Shown here: piece by piece, positions 19,577 through 30,577 of the stretch
Position numbering within the stretch: position 1 is the stretch's first letter
How the letters are laid out: each line of letters opens with the position of its first letter
NCBI GenBank assembly: GCA_049999765.1
Contig: JBNGIQ010009396.1
Coordinates: forward strand, 135,980 to 177,390
Source: Phaeoceros laevis
Lineage: Eukaryota; Anthocerotophyta; Anthocerotopsida; Notothyladales
DNA length: 41,411 nucleotides
Direction of reading: 5' to 3'
Program-made: the position numbers and the translations under genes
Notes under the pieces: generated by a model
Told to the model about the DNA's origin: nothing
The model's input: only the letters and a program-made list of their open reading frames with translations
Database searches by the model: none

Positions 19577-20298
19577 GCAGGAGGAAGCCTACAATCCAGC
19601 ACTTGCGTGTGTTCGGCTCTCCAGCCTATGCGCATGTGCCCAAGGAACGTCGCCTGCATATGAAACTTTCTGATCGACCAGTTAAGATGATCTTCATCGG
19701 TTACACGGATGATATCAAGGCATACAAATTATTTGACCCTGCTACCCGCCGTGTACAGCATGCCAGGACTATTATTTTTTATGAGGCTTCGTTGCTGGGT
19801 GTCAAGACTACAACTGGTCCCTTACTTGAGGCCAGTGATGACATACCTGGAGAGCTAGCCACCTTTGACTTGTCCTCGCACAGTATTTCACAACCTTCGG
19901 AGCTTCTCGACATTTCTTGTGAAGAGGAGGATGCGTTAGCTGAAGGTGATCAGAACGAAGTATCCCAGGAAAGTCATGCAGGTTTGGAGTTAGAAGAGAA
20001 CTTATCTGCTGCACCAGACGTGTTAGTTGTGGATGAAGCAATGCAGGTTGACGAACTGCATGAGCATGATTTGCTGGATCAACCAGCCCCTCTACCAGCA
20101 GCACCTACATCAACTCGACCTACTCGTACCAGGACTGCTCCAGCCTATTTTGATCCTGCTCAATGGGCTAGCCGACACAGCCACACAGACTGGAGTACTG
20201 GAAACGCAACCATTACTATTTTTTTTAGCGACAATGGCACGGCTCTTTATATATCAAAGCTCCACAATCATGGAGCTAGGATGTTACAATGCTACTAG
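19577..20298 (+). pseudogene. pol: Copia integrase C-terminus and linker
   Basis: This continues the integrase from 10196 with KPTIQHLRVFGSPAYAHVPK, then KMIFIGYTDDIKAYKLFDP and RRVQHARTIIFYEAS. These are the conserved copia integrase C-terminal blocks (HLRVFG, F-I/L-GY, KAYKLxDP, RDVxFxE). A Glu/Asp/Pro-rich linker of about 120 residues follows, ending near DPAQWASRH. The frame stops with TAG at 20296-20298, short of the RT. Confidence 0.9.
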
Positions 20299-20362
20299 AT
20301 TAGTAGCACTACTTGCTTCTGGCACTACTTGCTCAGAAGCAACGGCGTTGGCGTTGGTCTCG

Positions 20363-20471
20363 CTGATTTTTGGTCGAGAAACACTACGGGATTGAACTCT
20401 GATTTTTTGGTCGAGAAACACTACGGGATTGAACCCTGATTTTTGGTCGAGAAACACTATGGGATTGAACC
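20363..20471 (+). repeat. Three-copy 36-bp minisatellite in copia linker
   Basis: The copies are 20363-20398, 20399-20435 and 20436-20471. Each begins CTGATTTTTGGTCGAGAAAC and ends GGGATTGAACC or a close variant. Differences are one extra T in copy 2 and C to T changes. It lies between the integrase and RT reading frames, in a stretch (20299-20690) where coding is lost. Confidence 0.9.
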
Positions 20472-20689
20472 CGGCTCTTCACTTTGGAAGGCCCAAGTCC
20501 CAACCACTTGGATGTCCCTGAGGGGACCGCAACCAGTACTATTGCACAACATGAAGAGCTAGTGGGGGATACTCGGAAGAGGAGGATGATGACGTGGTTG
20601 CATTGCTAACTGCTTTAAAAGGGGTCCCATCCTTCAGTTTCAATCGAGAGGAAGCACAGGCACTTGCAGTAGCCATGACTACACTAACG

Positions 20690-21549
20690 GATCCACCCAC
20701 CATGAGGGATGCTTATACTGGTCCTGATGGCAAGCACTAGAGGAAAGCTGTGCAAGAGGAGTATGACTCCTTGATGGAGAATGGTACCTGGTTGCTGCAA
20801 CAGCTCCCATCAGGATGCAAGGCCATCTCTAACAAATGGGTTTTTAAAACCAGATTCAATGCCAACGGTACTATAGCTAGATACAAAGCAAGGTTGGTTG
20901 TGTGTGGATTCTCACAAAGGTACGGCGAAGACTATTTGAGACTTTCACCCCGGTTGTTAAGTTCCCCACCTTGCGTCTAGTAATGGCCCTGTCAGCACAT
21001 AGCAATTTTGATCTCCACCAAATGGATGTCAAGACCGCTTTCCTTCATGGAACGTTGGAGGAGGAGATCTATATGGCCCAGTCGGAGGGCTATGTTCAAC
21101 CTGGAAAAGAGAACCTGGTCTGCAAGCTGCACAAGACAATATATGGCCTTAAACAAAGCCCCAGGGCTTGGCACACGCATATTGACACTTTCATGCTGAA
21201 GTGCGATTTTGTAAAAGGAGCAGCTGACTCCAACCTGTATGTATTAAGAAGGAAGGACACTTACCTCCTTTTACTTGTATACGTGGACGACTTGATTCTG
21301 GCAGCTTCCACTGGGCCAGGTAGCCTACTGCAAACTGTAAAGAACCTTCTTAAATCAGAATTTGACATGACTGACATAGGAGAACTTAAGTGGTGCCTTG
21401 GTGTCGAAGTCATAAGGGATAGGAAGGCTGGGACTCTAACGCTGTCTCAAAAGAAGTATATAGGTGACAGCCTGAAAAGGTTTCACTTGTCTGAAGCACA
21501 CGGCACCAATACTCCTTTGACGTCAGGTGTTAGACTGTCCAAAGGTTAA
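20690..21549 (+). pseudogene. pol: Copia reverse transcriptase
   Basis: The RT begins with EEYDSLMENGTWLLQQLPSG and KWVFKTRFNANGTIARYKAR, then GFSQRYGEDY. One base lost near 20930 shifts the frame, which continues FETFTPVVKFPTLRLVMALS, then QMDVKTAFLHGTLEEEIYMA (motif A), YGLKQSPRAWH and LLVYVDDLILAAS (YVDD box, about 21276-21290), followed by DIGELKWCLGVEV. This is a complete copia RT fold apart from the single indel. A TAG at about 20739 and a TAA at 21547-21549 are further breaks. Confidence 0.92.
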
Positions 21550-21579
21550 TGTGCCAGATCTGATGCAGAGAAGCTAGCA

Positions 21580-22329
21580 ATGAGCCGTATACCATACAAG
21601 CAAGCTGTTGGCACATTAATATACCTGCAGTGCCTCACCAGAGCTGATATTTCGTTTGCTGTACATATGGTTTCGCAATTCTTGTCTGATTATGGGCAAA
21701 ACCATTGGGTGCAAGTGAAGCGTATTTTCAGGTACCTGAAACAAACGATCAATTACTGTATTATTTACCGTGCAACAGATAAAAAGCTGCTGGCGCTTGA
21801 AGGCTTCTGTGATAGCGACTGGGCTGCAAATCCTGATAGTAGGAAATCAGTCGCCGCATATGTCTTCATGCTAGCTGGCGGGCCTCTATCCTGGTCCTGC
21901 AAGAAGAATAGCAACATATGCCTTTCCAGTACGGAGGCGGAGTATAAGACTTTGACAGTTGCTGCTAAGGAGGCCATCTGGGATAGACGGTGCCTCGAGG
22001 ATGCAGGACATAAGCAGGAAGGACCTACTATTCTCTATTGTGATAACCAGGGCGCAATTGCGCTGGCTGGCAATCCAATTTTCCATGCCCGCACTAAGCA
22101 CATTGAAGTGCATCACCATTTTGTGCGTGAAGCAGTGGCAAACGGGGAGATCACTCTGCAGTATGTTAACACATTAGAGAATGCAGCAGACATTCTGACC
22201 AAGTCCTTGCCAAGCGAGGTACATCTTGACACCGCATCAAGCTTGGACTGCTGCCAGAAGGTGGAAACACAACCAAGGGTGAGAGTAGTGTTAGGAAGAA
22301 AAACTAGCATGTGGGTTCTAGGGTGTTAG
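21580..22329 (+). pseudogene. pol: Copia RNase H domain
   Basis: The frame reads YKQAVGTLIYLQCLTRADIS, then GFCDSDWAANPDSRKSVAAY, SSTEAEYKTLTVAAKEAIW, LYCDNQGAIALAGNPIFHAR and TKHIEVHHHFVREAV, ending LENAADILTKSLP. These are the hallmark copia RNase H blocks, with the acidic catalytic residues visible. It begins 30 bases after the RT's stop codon in another frame, so RT and RNase H are separated by one shift. The frame continues past the domain to a TAG at 22327-22329, into what should be LTR, which suggests the end of the element is altered. Confidence 0.92.
22273..22288 (+). promoter_or_regulatory. Possible copia polypurine tract
   Basis: The purine-rich AAGGGTGAGAG within 22273-22288 lies about 50 bases past the RNase H domain and just before TGTTAGGAAG at 22289, a TG start typical of copia LTRs. 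However, the next bases do not match the 5' LTR beyond TTAGG, so a 3' LTR is not supported here. The placement is tentative. Confidence 0.35.
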
Positions 22330-23862
22330 AACATACCTGCACTACGCCACATGCACGGTTGTCACGCCGGAACCCCACTGTCCGGCACTGCACAGCACAA
22401 AGGAACACAAACACCTTGCAATCATCAGAGCCACATCAAACCGTCACACAAAAGGGAATCCAGTCCAGCTGAGAAGGAGCGAGAGTTGGCGCATCATAGA
22501 AATTGATGCAGCCGGAAGCAGGACTTGGGTGAATCGAATTGCGCGTTATCCTGAGGCCTGACCTCCTGCACACATAATTTGCTGGTGCCCAGTTCTCTCC
22601 GGCATAGAATAGATGACATCCAGAGTGACTTTCAGCCGGTAGGAGCCTGCGGTATTCAATGGGTAGGTGGTGGCACTCTGAGAATGAGTAGAAGTTGTCT
22701 GCCCACACTGCTGATTTCGAAAGACCAACCATCACATGCCGCAGCATGCAACCTTATAACTTCCCTGCAAAAAGACATGATTAGACGACTACTCCAACCC
22801 TTCCACTGGCTCCTACCACATGTCTGCGACACATCCCCATTAGAATCGCCGGTACCCTATCAATCGCCGAATAGGCTGTGAGTCAGCCCTGAGATAGGAT
22901 CCAACGTATAATTCAGTCCAGAGTAGAAATAAACAAAGTATGTCCCTAAAACTGTCAACCTCAGCCACCTATCTGATAAGGAGAAGATAAAATTACAAGG
23001 CTCATACCACTTAACAATCCTCCAGACGAATTTCCCTGTTGCTCCTCAAGAGGACCACATCTACACTTGCCCGGGGTAATGAGGATTGATAGCGTTTCAC
23101 TCCCCCGTAGGAACACGAAAGGAGCAGGACTCTTGGAGAATAATCGGTTTCAAGCAACCTAGTAACACAGCTTGTTTTAGGAAGAACTCTCCTAATTTCT
23201 TCCGTTTTCGGTTCCCACAGTAAACAAGACAACGAAGTTCGGAGGGACAAGCAACCCCTCAAAGGCCCATCTGTTTCACCTACATCACATAGCCATCATT
23301 AGTTGAAAAGCGGTGCTACAAAATGGGGTCACCACGACGGAATCAACCTCAGGCCCCTGAAAACCGAGAGCCATCACAAAGACATTCGAAGAGGAAGGAG
23401 ACACGAGGGCACCACAACGGCTTCCCTGTCTCTTGACAGACCCTTCGAAAAGGCCATAGCTCACTATGTAGTCTGCTCATCTAATTATGGATATACATGA
23501 GCATTTAAGGAAAGCAGAAAAACAAGATTACAGAACCAGAGGCACTAGTTTGCCTTCAAGGGCCCATCTGCCCTACATCCGTTACACGGTCACTATTAGT
23601 CTCAAATAGTACTATGAAACAGGGGACACTGCGAAGGAACCAGACTCAGGTTTTTAAGATAACAACTATCTTCTTAACCGGCTACACGCATGATCCACGT
23701 CATCGCTGGTCCAGTGATCCATCCATCCTCAAAAGATAAAGCCTAGCACCCGTTTTGCCACTAGGAACTATGCCTAAGTTAGGCTGACCTATAAATAAAC
23801 CACTCGAGGCAGGCCCTTACCATCTTTTCACACCAACTTTCCTGTGCCCTCGGCCACCCCCC
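22330..23862. other. Unassigned DNA between copia and second LINE
   Basis: No gene is supported. Short minus-strand frames at 22436-22747 and 22546-22728 are open but show no motif. Part of the stretch (23256-23655) holds two diverged tandem copies. It may be the 5' leader of the downstream non-LTR element; no border was found. Confidence 0.4.
23256..23655 (+). repeat. Diverged tandem copies, period about 300 bp
   Basis: The segment starting near 23258 (CTCAAAGGCCCATCTG) matches one starting near 23556 (TTCAAGGGCCCATCTG). The similarity continues through CATCATTAGT / CACTATTAGT and ends near CCTCAGG / ACTCAGG about 95 bases later. The pair precedes the second LINE's first ORF and could be 5' leader monomers. 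Confidence 0.5.
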
Positions 23863-24363
23863 ATGTCAGCTATGCCTACCTGGAAGAAGCTCAAGAGCAC
23901 ACCTCCGACCAGGATAAACCCATCCCGGGAAGGGAAAAACTCTAGACCACTCGGTCTCCCTGAAGACGCTTCGTTGAACATGACGATTGACTTGGCTCTT
24001 ACTCCTTCAGTTGAGGCCCAGTCAGAAGATGACCCCTCCACAGAGGCTAACTCCCCACCCGCACCGTCAGGACAGGAAGAGGACGAGATCGGCATCATTG
24101 GCGCCCACCAGCAAGGAAAGAAGATGAAGGCTCGATCCCTGAAGAGTCTGGCAACCTCTACGATAGCACCCCCTCCCATTACAAGGGAGGCAGAAGTTGA
24201 GGTGCACTTACAGATGTATTTACAACTCCAAGCGGAGGTACTCCGACAATCCTCAGTGATCAAACAACTCCAACATGACAACGCAAGGATGCAAAGCGAA
24301 ATCCAGAGCTTATCCAACCAAGGTACTCACCCCCAAGTTCCTCCCCTGTCCTCCTTTCCATAG
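23863..24363 (+). CDS. ORF1-like protein with coiled coil
   Basis: This is an intact 166-residue frame from ATG 23863 to TAG 24361-24363. Residues 1-100 are Pro/Ser-rich with an acidic patch (EEDEIG), followed by a basic stretch (QQGKKMKARSLKS). Residues 110-155 form a probable coiled coil with Leu, Gln and Ile at heptad spacing (VLRQSSVIKQLQHDNARMQS). A coiled-coil ORF1 is common in non-LTR elements, where it trimerises and binds RNA. No RNA-recognition or CCHC motif is visible. The link to the element is by position only. Confidence 0.5.
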   Translation: MSAMPTWKKLKSTPPTRINPSREGKNSRPLGLPEDASLNMTIDLALTPSVEAQSEDDPSTEANSPPAPSGQEEDEIGIIGAHQQGKKMKARSLKSLATSTIAPPPITREAEVEVHLQMYLQLQAEVLRQSSVIKQLQHDNARMQSEIQSLSNQGTHPQVPPLSSFP

Positions 24364-24796
24364 CAACCGGGCCTAATCCCAGTCCGCTCTAACTAGCCCG
24401 AACTACTGTGCCATCCCTCCTTGCAGTTAAACAAGTGACACAATTACGACCTCCTTCCCGACAGCACCTATCCAAGCAGGCAAGAGAGATCCAGGAGCTC
24501 ACACTCATGAAAGCAAGATAGACCACAGACTGGCGACGGCCCGCGGCCAGACCGGGACCACACCAGCGGCAAGGGAGCTCTTCCCCCCTCTCCCACACAA
24601 GCCTTATCGAGCTGCCAGTTTGCGGAGCTCCCACCTCCAATGGAATAGATCAACGGACGCTGTATACAAACCTAGGCCAGGCTTCTCTCCGGTACCCTCA
24701 CCGTCCCATTCTGAAAGACCATATGACGGCAAATACGCATCAACCTCGCCAACCAGGAAGGACAGCCTGCCCCTCGATAACCAACCCAGGAGGAAT

Positions 24797-25276
24797 ATGT
24801 CGCCCAGCTCGTCTGGCCTCAAGCCGGTCAGCGGGTTACAGTGTAACAATCTTGAATTTTGGAACGAGGCTATCGGGCAAGTTACCAGGCATCCATTCGA
24901 CACCCCGCTAGTCGGTACTCAACTGGCCGCTTGTCCCGAGGAATGGGGGTTTAACTCGACACCTGAGGCCCTTACTGGGTCCCAACCCAGGGAGACAGTC
25001 GATGGACGGAGGACTGGGAAATACTCGCAAGCTTGGCCCCCCCCTTCTCCATCCACAGGAAGGAGGCTTTTCGGCCATTCATGGGGAGGTCGACCCAACC
25101 CCTCACCTCAACATAGACCTCCTGGGAGTTCCAGAGAAGAAGGACGAGGACGACAACCGATCTTTTATTGTAGAAAACATCTCGGCATGGTTCTGGACAC
25201 AGTTCCAGATTCCCTCAACAACCTTTGCGCAGATATACAGAACCCCTTTTCACAGGCTGGCGTGCAGACCCCATGA
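24797..25276 (+). CDS. Pro/Ser/Arg-rich ORF before ORF2, unknown
   Basis: The first ATG in the frame is 24797, though the frame is open back to 24620. The product is Pro-, Ser- and Gly-rich with SRREEGRG-like basic residues near 25130 and few hydrophobic blocks; it ends with TGA 25274-25276. No motif was recognised. It may be a broken second half of ORF1. Confidence 0.3.
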   Translation: MSPSSSGLKPVSGLQCNNLEFWNEAIGQVTRHPFDTPLVGTQLAACPEEWGFNSTPEALTGSQPRETVDGRRTGKYSQAWPPPSPSTGRRLFGHSWGGRPNPSPQHRPPGSSREEGRGRQPIFYCRKHLGMVLDTVPDSLNNLCADIQNPFSQAGVQTP

Positions 25277-25621
25277 CGATGATCCCTTATTTTTCCTCCC
25301 TATGGTACGTCCCTGAACGCTCGTTATCAAGTGTCACCGTCTCGAAGATAAATTACACCTTCTCAAACTGGCCCCACATATTGAACATAGATCCCAGGGC
25401 TGGAGAGTGTGCAACCATGAGTCCAACATCCCCCCAGGCCCTTCCAACAGTCACAGGGCACCTTCTCCGGACACCAATGTTTCACCCAAGGCCTCGCAGT
25501 ATAGAATTCTTGGTTCTCAAAAGGATGATGGAGGCTCACAGCAATGGGGGGCTGATCCCCTTTTATGACAAGGGGCGGGGGGTACACAAGTCTGCCCCCC
25601 TCACACAAGGGAGCTACTTGT

Positions 25622-28600
25622 CGTAGCGTGGAATATTAAGGGGTTTTCAGACGAGAAATTCGAAGCTCTCACCAGCCTCATATCCGAATGGGATATTATA
25701 GCCATATCTGAGACTGCTGAAACAAGTTTTAGTCCCATCGTAGATCCTCCGGGTACTTTCTCCTTTGGCTTCTTGGCCTTTACCCAGCACCTTCAGCAAG
25801 AAGCCCCTATGGGTAGCATTGGCGGCATTAGAGTTTTTTGTAAGATACACCTCAAGGAGGCGGTATTCTTAGTAAAAATAGAACCAACGGAGCAGTATAT
25901 ATGGATTCACATCAGAACCATGGCCGAATCCACCTATATGGCATTCACTTACTTCCCAACTTCAACAAGTAAGATGCTCATTACTCTTGGACGACCAGTC
26001 GAGCATATCTTTGATAAATTCCTTACGGACGCATCCTCCTTCAAAGGAAAAGGACGAGTGGTGGTCCTTGGCGACATGAACACCAGAACCCAGACCTCAC
26101 AGATTGAAGTCCCTGCAGACGTCATACATAAATTTCGGCGGCAGGTTATGGGCATGGAAATTAAAACACCTACCATGGCAGACAGATTCCTTCAGGTTCT
26201 GAATGAACTTCAGCTTGTTATCTGCAACGGCACCAAACTATGCCCACATACAGAAGGTTTTACGTTCAGATCAGGAAACGGGGGACGTAGTACTATTGAT
26301 TACCTATGCATCGACTTACACCAGGCCCACTCTATTCAAAAATTAGCAATTCTGCAGGAAATGATTGGATCTGATAATAATTCGATCTCCGTCACACTCA
26401 CCAGGCTACAACTGCTCGAACATGGGCAAAGACTTCCCCCTCTCCAAAAAAGAGCAAGAAGACAAACATATAAGCTCCGCCCAGACAAGGCTCACCTCTT
26501 TAAGGAGGATATGGACTCTCTCTTACCCACCATCCTGGCAGATCTGCTACACCACCAAGACCCCATCCTGGCAGCCCACAATCTCCACTCCAGAATGTTA
26601 TCAACCATACGTCGTCACGGAAGGCCTTGTCTTCTGGCGGTAGGCGGCTTCAGTTCAGTCCGAAACAGGTGGCAAGAACAGACCTGCACTCATCTACGGA
26701 AACTTATTCATAATCGTTTGTCTCAACGACCTGACTACAAACAATCCACAGAATACAGGATTCTCATGACCATATACAAGAAAAGGCGTAAGGCAGCTAT
26801 TGCAGGTCATATAGAATCCCAGACGAGGAAGGCTATCTTACGGGTCACCAAAGGCAAGAAGGAGTTCTGGAAAATTATCCGGCGGCAACAAAAGCCTATT
26901 CTCCTCACCGATATCCCCACTTGGGAAAAATATACCCGCAATCTCTATTACTCTGACGCACCTCACTACACTATCACCTACCCTCTTCCTCCAGCTGCAC
27001 CCACCGCCTATATTAGCCCTCAGATGGTTCAGGATGCTATTAAGAGGATTGCCAATGGAAAGACTGCTGATGGATACGGCCTCAAGATTGAACACTTTAA
27101 GGCTATGAATCAGACGCAGCTAGGACAGCTCCCCGCCCATGTCTTCAATCGCTGCATACAAGAAGGTAGGCTCCCTACACAATGGGGCCGAGGGTTTGCT
27201 ATCCCCCTGTATAAAAAAGGGGATGCCATGGACCCCTCCAACTATAGGACGATCACCATCATCCCCATATTTGCCAAGATCCTAGCAACCATAGGTGAAG
27301 CAGGCCTCAAACCCTTCAGAGAAAACACTAACCAGACCCTACAAGCTGGATTCAGAAAAGGATATGCGGCAGAAGACCATATATTCACACTCATGACTCT
27401 AGTCCAGTATAATCTCGACAGACACACCAAAGTATATGCAGCCTTTTTGGACATCTCGAAAGCCTTCGATGCCATCCCAAGGGCAGACTTATGGAAAATC
27501 CTCCAGGATCTGGACTTACCCGCCAACCTGAGGAGACTCCTCCAACTACTATACGAAAACTGCGAAATTTCAGTTCGCACGCCTGCCGGAGACACCAACA
27601 CCCTTCCAAGCAATATGGGAGTCAAGCAAGGCTGCCCAGCCAGTCCATCTCTCTTTTCCTTTATTATGCAGGCTCTCGAGCAGGCGTTGACGGAGATTGA
27701 ACCCAGTCTAGCAATATTGCTCCTCCCAGTCATTATACACAGCCTTTTTTATGTAGACGATGTGGTCCTCCTCGCTATCTCAGCTGAAGGCCTGCAGCGT
27801 TTACTACAGTGCACCCAAATATTCTGTTCAAGGTTTCACCTGCGGATGAATATCCAGAAATCAGCCATAGTTATCTTTGGGGGACAGCCTCACGAACCCG
27901 ACTTCACATGGAACTCTCAGCTTATCTTAAGGCAACCTGCCTACATTCATCTGGGCATTGAAACTTATGCGGAGCGTCAGCAAGCTAAGGCCCGCATCAA
28001 CAGAATGACTCTCACCAAAGCAATAATAGCCAGAATATTCTCAGCAGTAATGGCCGATTTCTGTCAGCACATGATTCCCATGACCAAACTATGGAGCACT
28101 GTGGTTATCCCTACTCTTTTGTATGCAGTTCCATCATGGGGCACGGTATGTCTAGATTTCCATTGGCAGGAGATGCAAAGGATTCAGAATTCTTACTTCA
28201 GACGCATCCTTCATCTACCAAAATCATCCAACGTGGATATACTCATGGCTGAAGCTGGTACATACCCGGTGGAAATTGAGGCCCTTATCATTACAGCTAG
28301 GTACCTCCGTAAGATCTCCAAGATGCAACCTAATAGGCTTCCACGTATCGCCCTTGATCTGGCCATCCAGAAAGATGGGCTCTTCAACAGAGGATGGTAC
28401 ACCGAATGAAAAGTCTGGTTAACACGATGGAATCTGCAACATCGCCAGTTATCGGAACTTACTCCAGAAACCATTAAGCGTGCCTACATACAACTTACTT
28501 GGCAGGTGTGGCCTCTTCCGCAGATAAAGGCCTTTTACATACACCATTTCAGGCACAGTCAGATTACCTACGAAGATTACCAGCTCCAGTCGTTTGTCAA

Positions 28601-28994
28601 ACTCCAGATCCCCATGGAACACACTGCAGCCTTTGCCAGGTGTCGAAGCCGCTCTGCACCTACATCTTTTGCCAGGCAGAAATGGGCAAAAGTTCCAAGA
28701 CATCAACGCACCTGGTCCAAATGCCTCATGACGACCACTGACGAAGAACGACACATTTTTCAAGAATGTCCCGGTCTCTTGCTTGTCCATCCGAGACACG
28801 GTCACCTGTTCAACTCATGTTTGCCCATGACTACATTCTTTCTACAGGACCAAAGGGACTTAGCAAACTACATTCATGACTGCTACCAGGCACTCCAAGT
28901 TTCTTGGGACAGGGCTCCCCGCATAGGCTCCAGCAAAAGAAGAGCAGCAGCTGCAGCTATACTCCGTAGAGCAAAGAAATCGCGAACACGTTAG
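25622..28994 (+). pseudogene. Second LINE ORF2: endonuclease and reverse transcriptase
   Basis: The endonuclease starts VAWNIKGFSDEKFEAL and IIAISETAE, shifts frame near 25740, then continues with GGIRVF, VVLGDMNTR and STIDYLCID. The terminal block reads GSDNNSI, where Asn (AAT at 26376-26378) replaces the usual catalytic His. RT motifs follow: NGKTADGYGLKIEHF, AIPLYKKGDAMDPSNYRTI, LQAGFRKGYAAEDHI, AAFLDISKAFDAI (motif A), GVKQGCPASPSLFSF and FYVDDVVLL (YVDD at 27750-27761). A TGA at 28407-28409 interrupts the tail, which resumes to 28994 with an H-x4-C block (RHIFQEC). Apart from these breaks the ORF is long and well kept. Confidence 0.92.
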
Positions 28995-29152
28995 TCTCAC
29001 AATTACCATTACTCTATGTCTCAAAACTAGTCCTCTCATCTTTTTAAACAAATCCGTGGCCCCCTCGGAATTGACTAACTCCAAGCCCCTGAAGTAACTG
29101 TTTGCCCAAATCCAAGATCGGTTCCACCCTCTTGCTACCATGACGACGCAGC

Positions 29153-29245
29153 TCGTAACTACCATCTCCCCCTTCAGCCCTTCAGCCCTTCTGCAAATCC
29201 TTCCTCCTCGGTTTCTGAGGCTGAAGGGGGAGATGGTAGTTGCGA
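29153..29245 (+). repeat. Long snapback hairpin (27-bp arms, 39-nt loop)
   Basis: Arms 29153-29179 and 29219-29245 are complementary, with a perfect 23-bp core (29157-29179 to 29219-29241) and one T-G wobble further out. The loop holds a repeated CTTCAGCCC. It lies 160 bases past the second LINE's ORF2, so it may be a 3' UTR structure, or an independent fold-back. Confidence 0.9.
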
Positions 29246-30577
29246 CAGGGCTTCTCTCCTGACAGACTAGCGTCTCATCGATCTCAGACTCTAAGACAAC
29301 CCGTATTTTAGTCACGTCACTCTACGATCTGCAGCTAGTTTCTCACAGGCCTACGCCCACCCTGAACAGACCAGCTTTCGCCTGAACTTACGTACCTTGA
29401 ATAAGACCAACTGTCCAAGGCCATCTCAGCTCCTCGGATTCCATCTCCATATTTTGCCCCGTCGCAATAGCCTCCTGCTGCTCTCCCTCCCACACCCCGA
29501 AAACCCCTCTGGCCACTCGCTTCCTAAGGACAGACGGGACCCCCGTCAGTCTCGGACCATAGGATTCCCCTTGCAAGACAACAAGAAATAGGGTTAAAAA
29601 TGCAAGCAATTGCCAAGGAACAGCAACGACAGTGGTGGTAGCGGCAATACTAGCGGAGGAGGTAACAACATAGAATAGCTACATGTTTGCCAGCACATAA
29701 TAGCCTCCAAAGTTCACTTTCACCACCAAGCACCACACATGTGACCCCTCCTGAAACAACTAAAGCAAGAGATCACTAGCCCTAACTCAGGTAATCGCTA
29801 GCACCAATTCAGGAAACTACTAGTCCCCACAAGCCAAGCCACGAACCACCAGGCCCCATAGGTCCTTCCGCTTGAAGGCATGCTGAGACAGATAGTTGGT
29901 GAGCCTTTTTCGTCGCACGATCAATGGATAAATGCACTAATGGTGACCGGTCTGGGCATTAGGCACTAATAACGATACATAGCAATTTCTGTTAATCATC
30001 ACAATGGTAACTCACTCTAGGAAGACCTATATCCATAGGGTTCTCTGCTTTTATCCTTACCTATCACAGCAACTTGACCCACAGGACGGTCTCCTGTCAA
30101 GAAAACCCCCGGTCAAACAGAAATAACACTAGGATACAGACTTAACGACGGATACTCCGTGACCTGACCAGCAGTCTGGTACACTGTGCTGACATGATCA
30201 GTTGAGAAACCTGGAGGCGGACATGATGTCTGGTACCCTTAGTCCGGTGGACTCACTATCACTTTGATCCCCGCGGGGACACGAGAAGAGCGGCACAAGA
30301 TTGATCCTCTACTATCAAAATATGTCGAACGCACCCACTGTCCCAAGGAAGATGCCTGTCATGCCTGGTTTAGCGCTGGTATGCAGCATAGCCTGGGAAG
30401 CGATTGTCGTCCATCTACTACCTCACGACATCGCCCGGCTTTTTTTTTTCGCGCGAAGAGGATCTTTACTTTAAGGCCCGAGAACGGGCATTCAAGCCTT
30501 ACATCGGCGCCCCGCCACAAGGGCGGGGGGCCGCTCATAAACTCCAACACTACCCGGCTAACACAAACTATGTCCAC
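29246..30577. other. Region with no supported gene
   Basis: No coding frame shows a motif. Visible items are a T10 run (30440-30449) and a 7-bp GC hairpin, CCCCGCC/GGCGGGG at 30510-30528. The latter lies 50 bases beyond the end of the minus-strand ORF and so within its possible 3' UTR. Confidence 0.5.

Larger units (their letters stand above)
6653..22330 (+). mobile_element. Ty1/copia LTR retrotransposon, split by a nested LINE
   Basis: The order is 5' LTR, tRNA-Met primer site, leader ORFs, gag with CCHC knuckle, protease, integrase, RT and RNase H, which is the Ty1/copia order (integrase before RT). A 9.4-kb LINE with a 15-bp target duplication splits the integrase; without it the copia part is about 6.3 kb. 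Stops and shifts occur at about 8510, 10085, 20300-20700, 20930 and 21547. A 3' LTR was not confirmed: the sequence after 22300 does not match the 5' LTR. The copy is non-autonomous. Confidence 0.9.
23863..28994 (+). mobile_element. Second non-LTR retrotransposon, distinct from the L1
   Basis: Two leader ORFs precede a large ORF2 with an endonuclease and a YVDD-type RT. Base use differs from the L1: codons are rich in C and the strand is not purine-biased. RT motifs also differ (AFLDISKAFDAIPR and FYVDDVVLLA rather than the L1 forms), so it belongs to another clade, not assigned. Ends are unclear; a long hairpin at 29153-29245 may lie in its 3' UTR. No target-site duplication was found. Confidence 0.8.

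Noticed and set aside
20363-20471. CRISPR-like repeat array
   Set aside because: The three units are directly adjacent with no spacers, lie inside a copia element, and the genome is eukaryotic.
22289-22330. Copia 3' LTR starting TGTTAGG
   Set aside because: Beyond TTAGG the bases do not match the 5' LTR, so a 3' LTR cannot be claimed.
22436-22747. Minus-strand gene exon in the copia-LINE interval
   Set aside because: Two overlapping open frames without motif, start or splice support.
30510-30528. Bacterial-type terminator hairpin
   Set aside because: A GC hairpin exists, but the window is eukaryotic and no T-run follows on either strand at the right distance.
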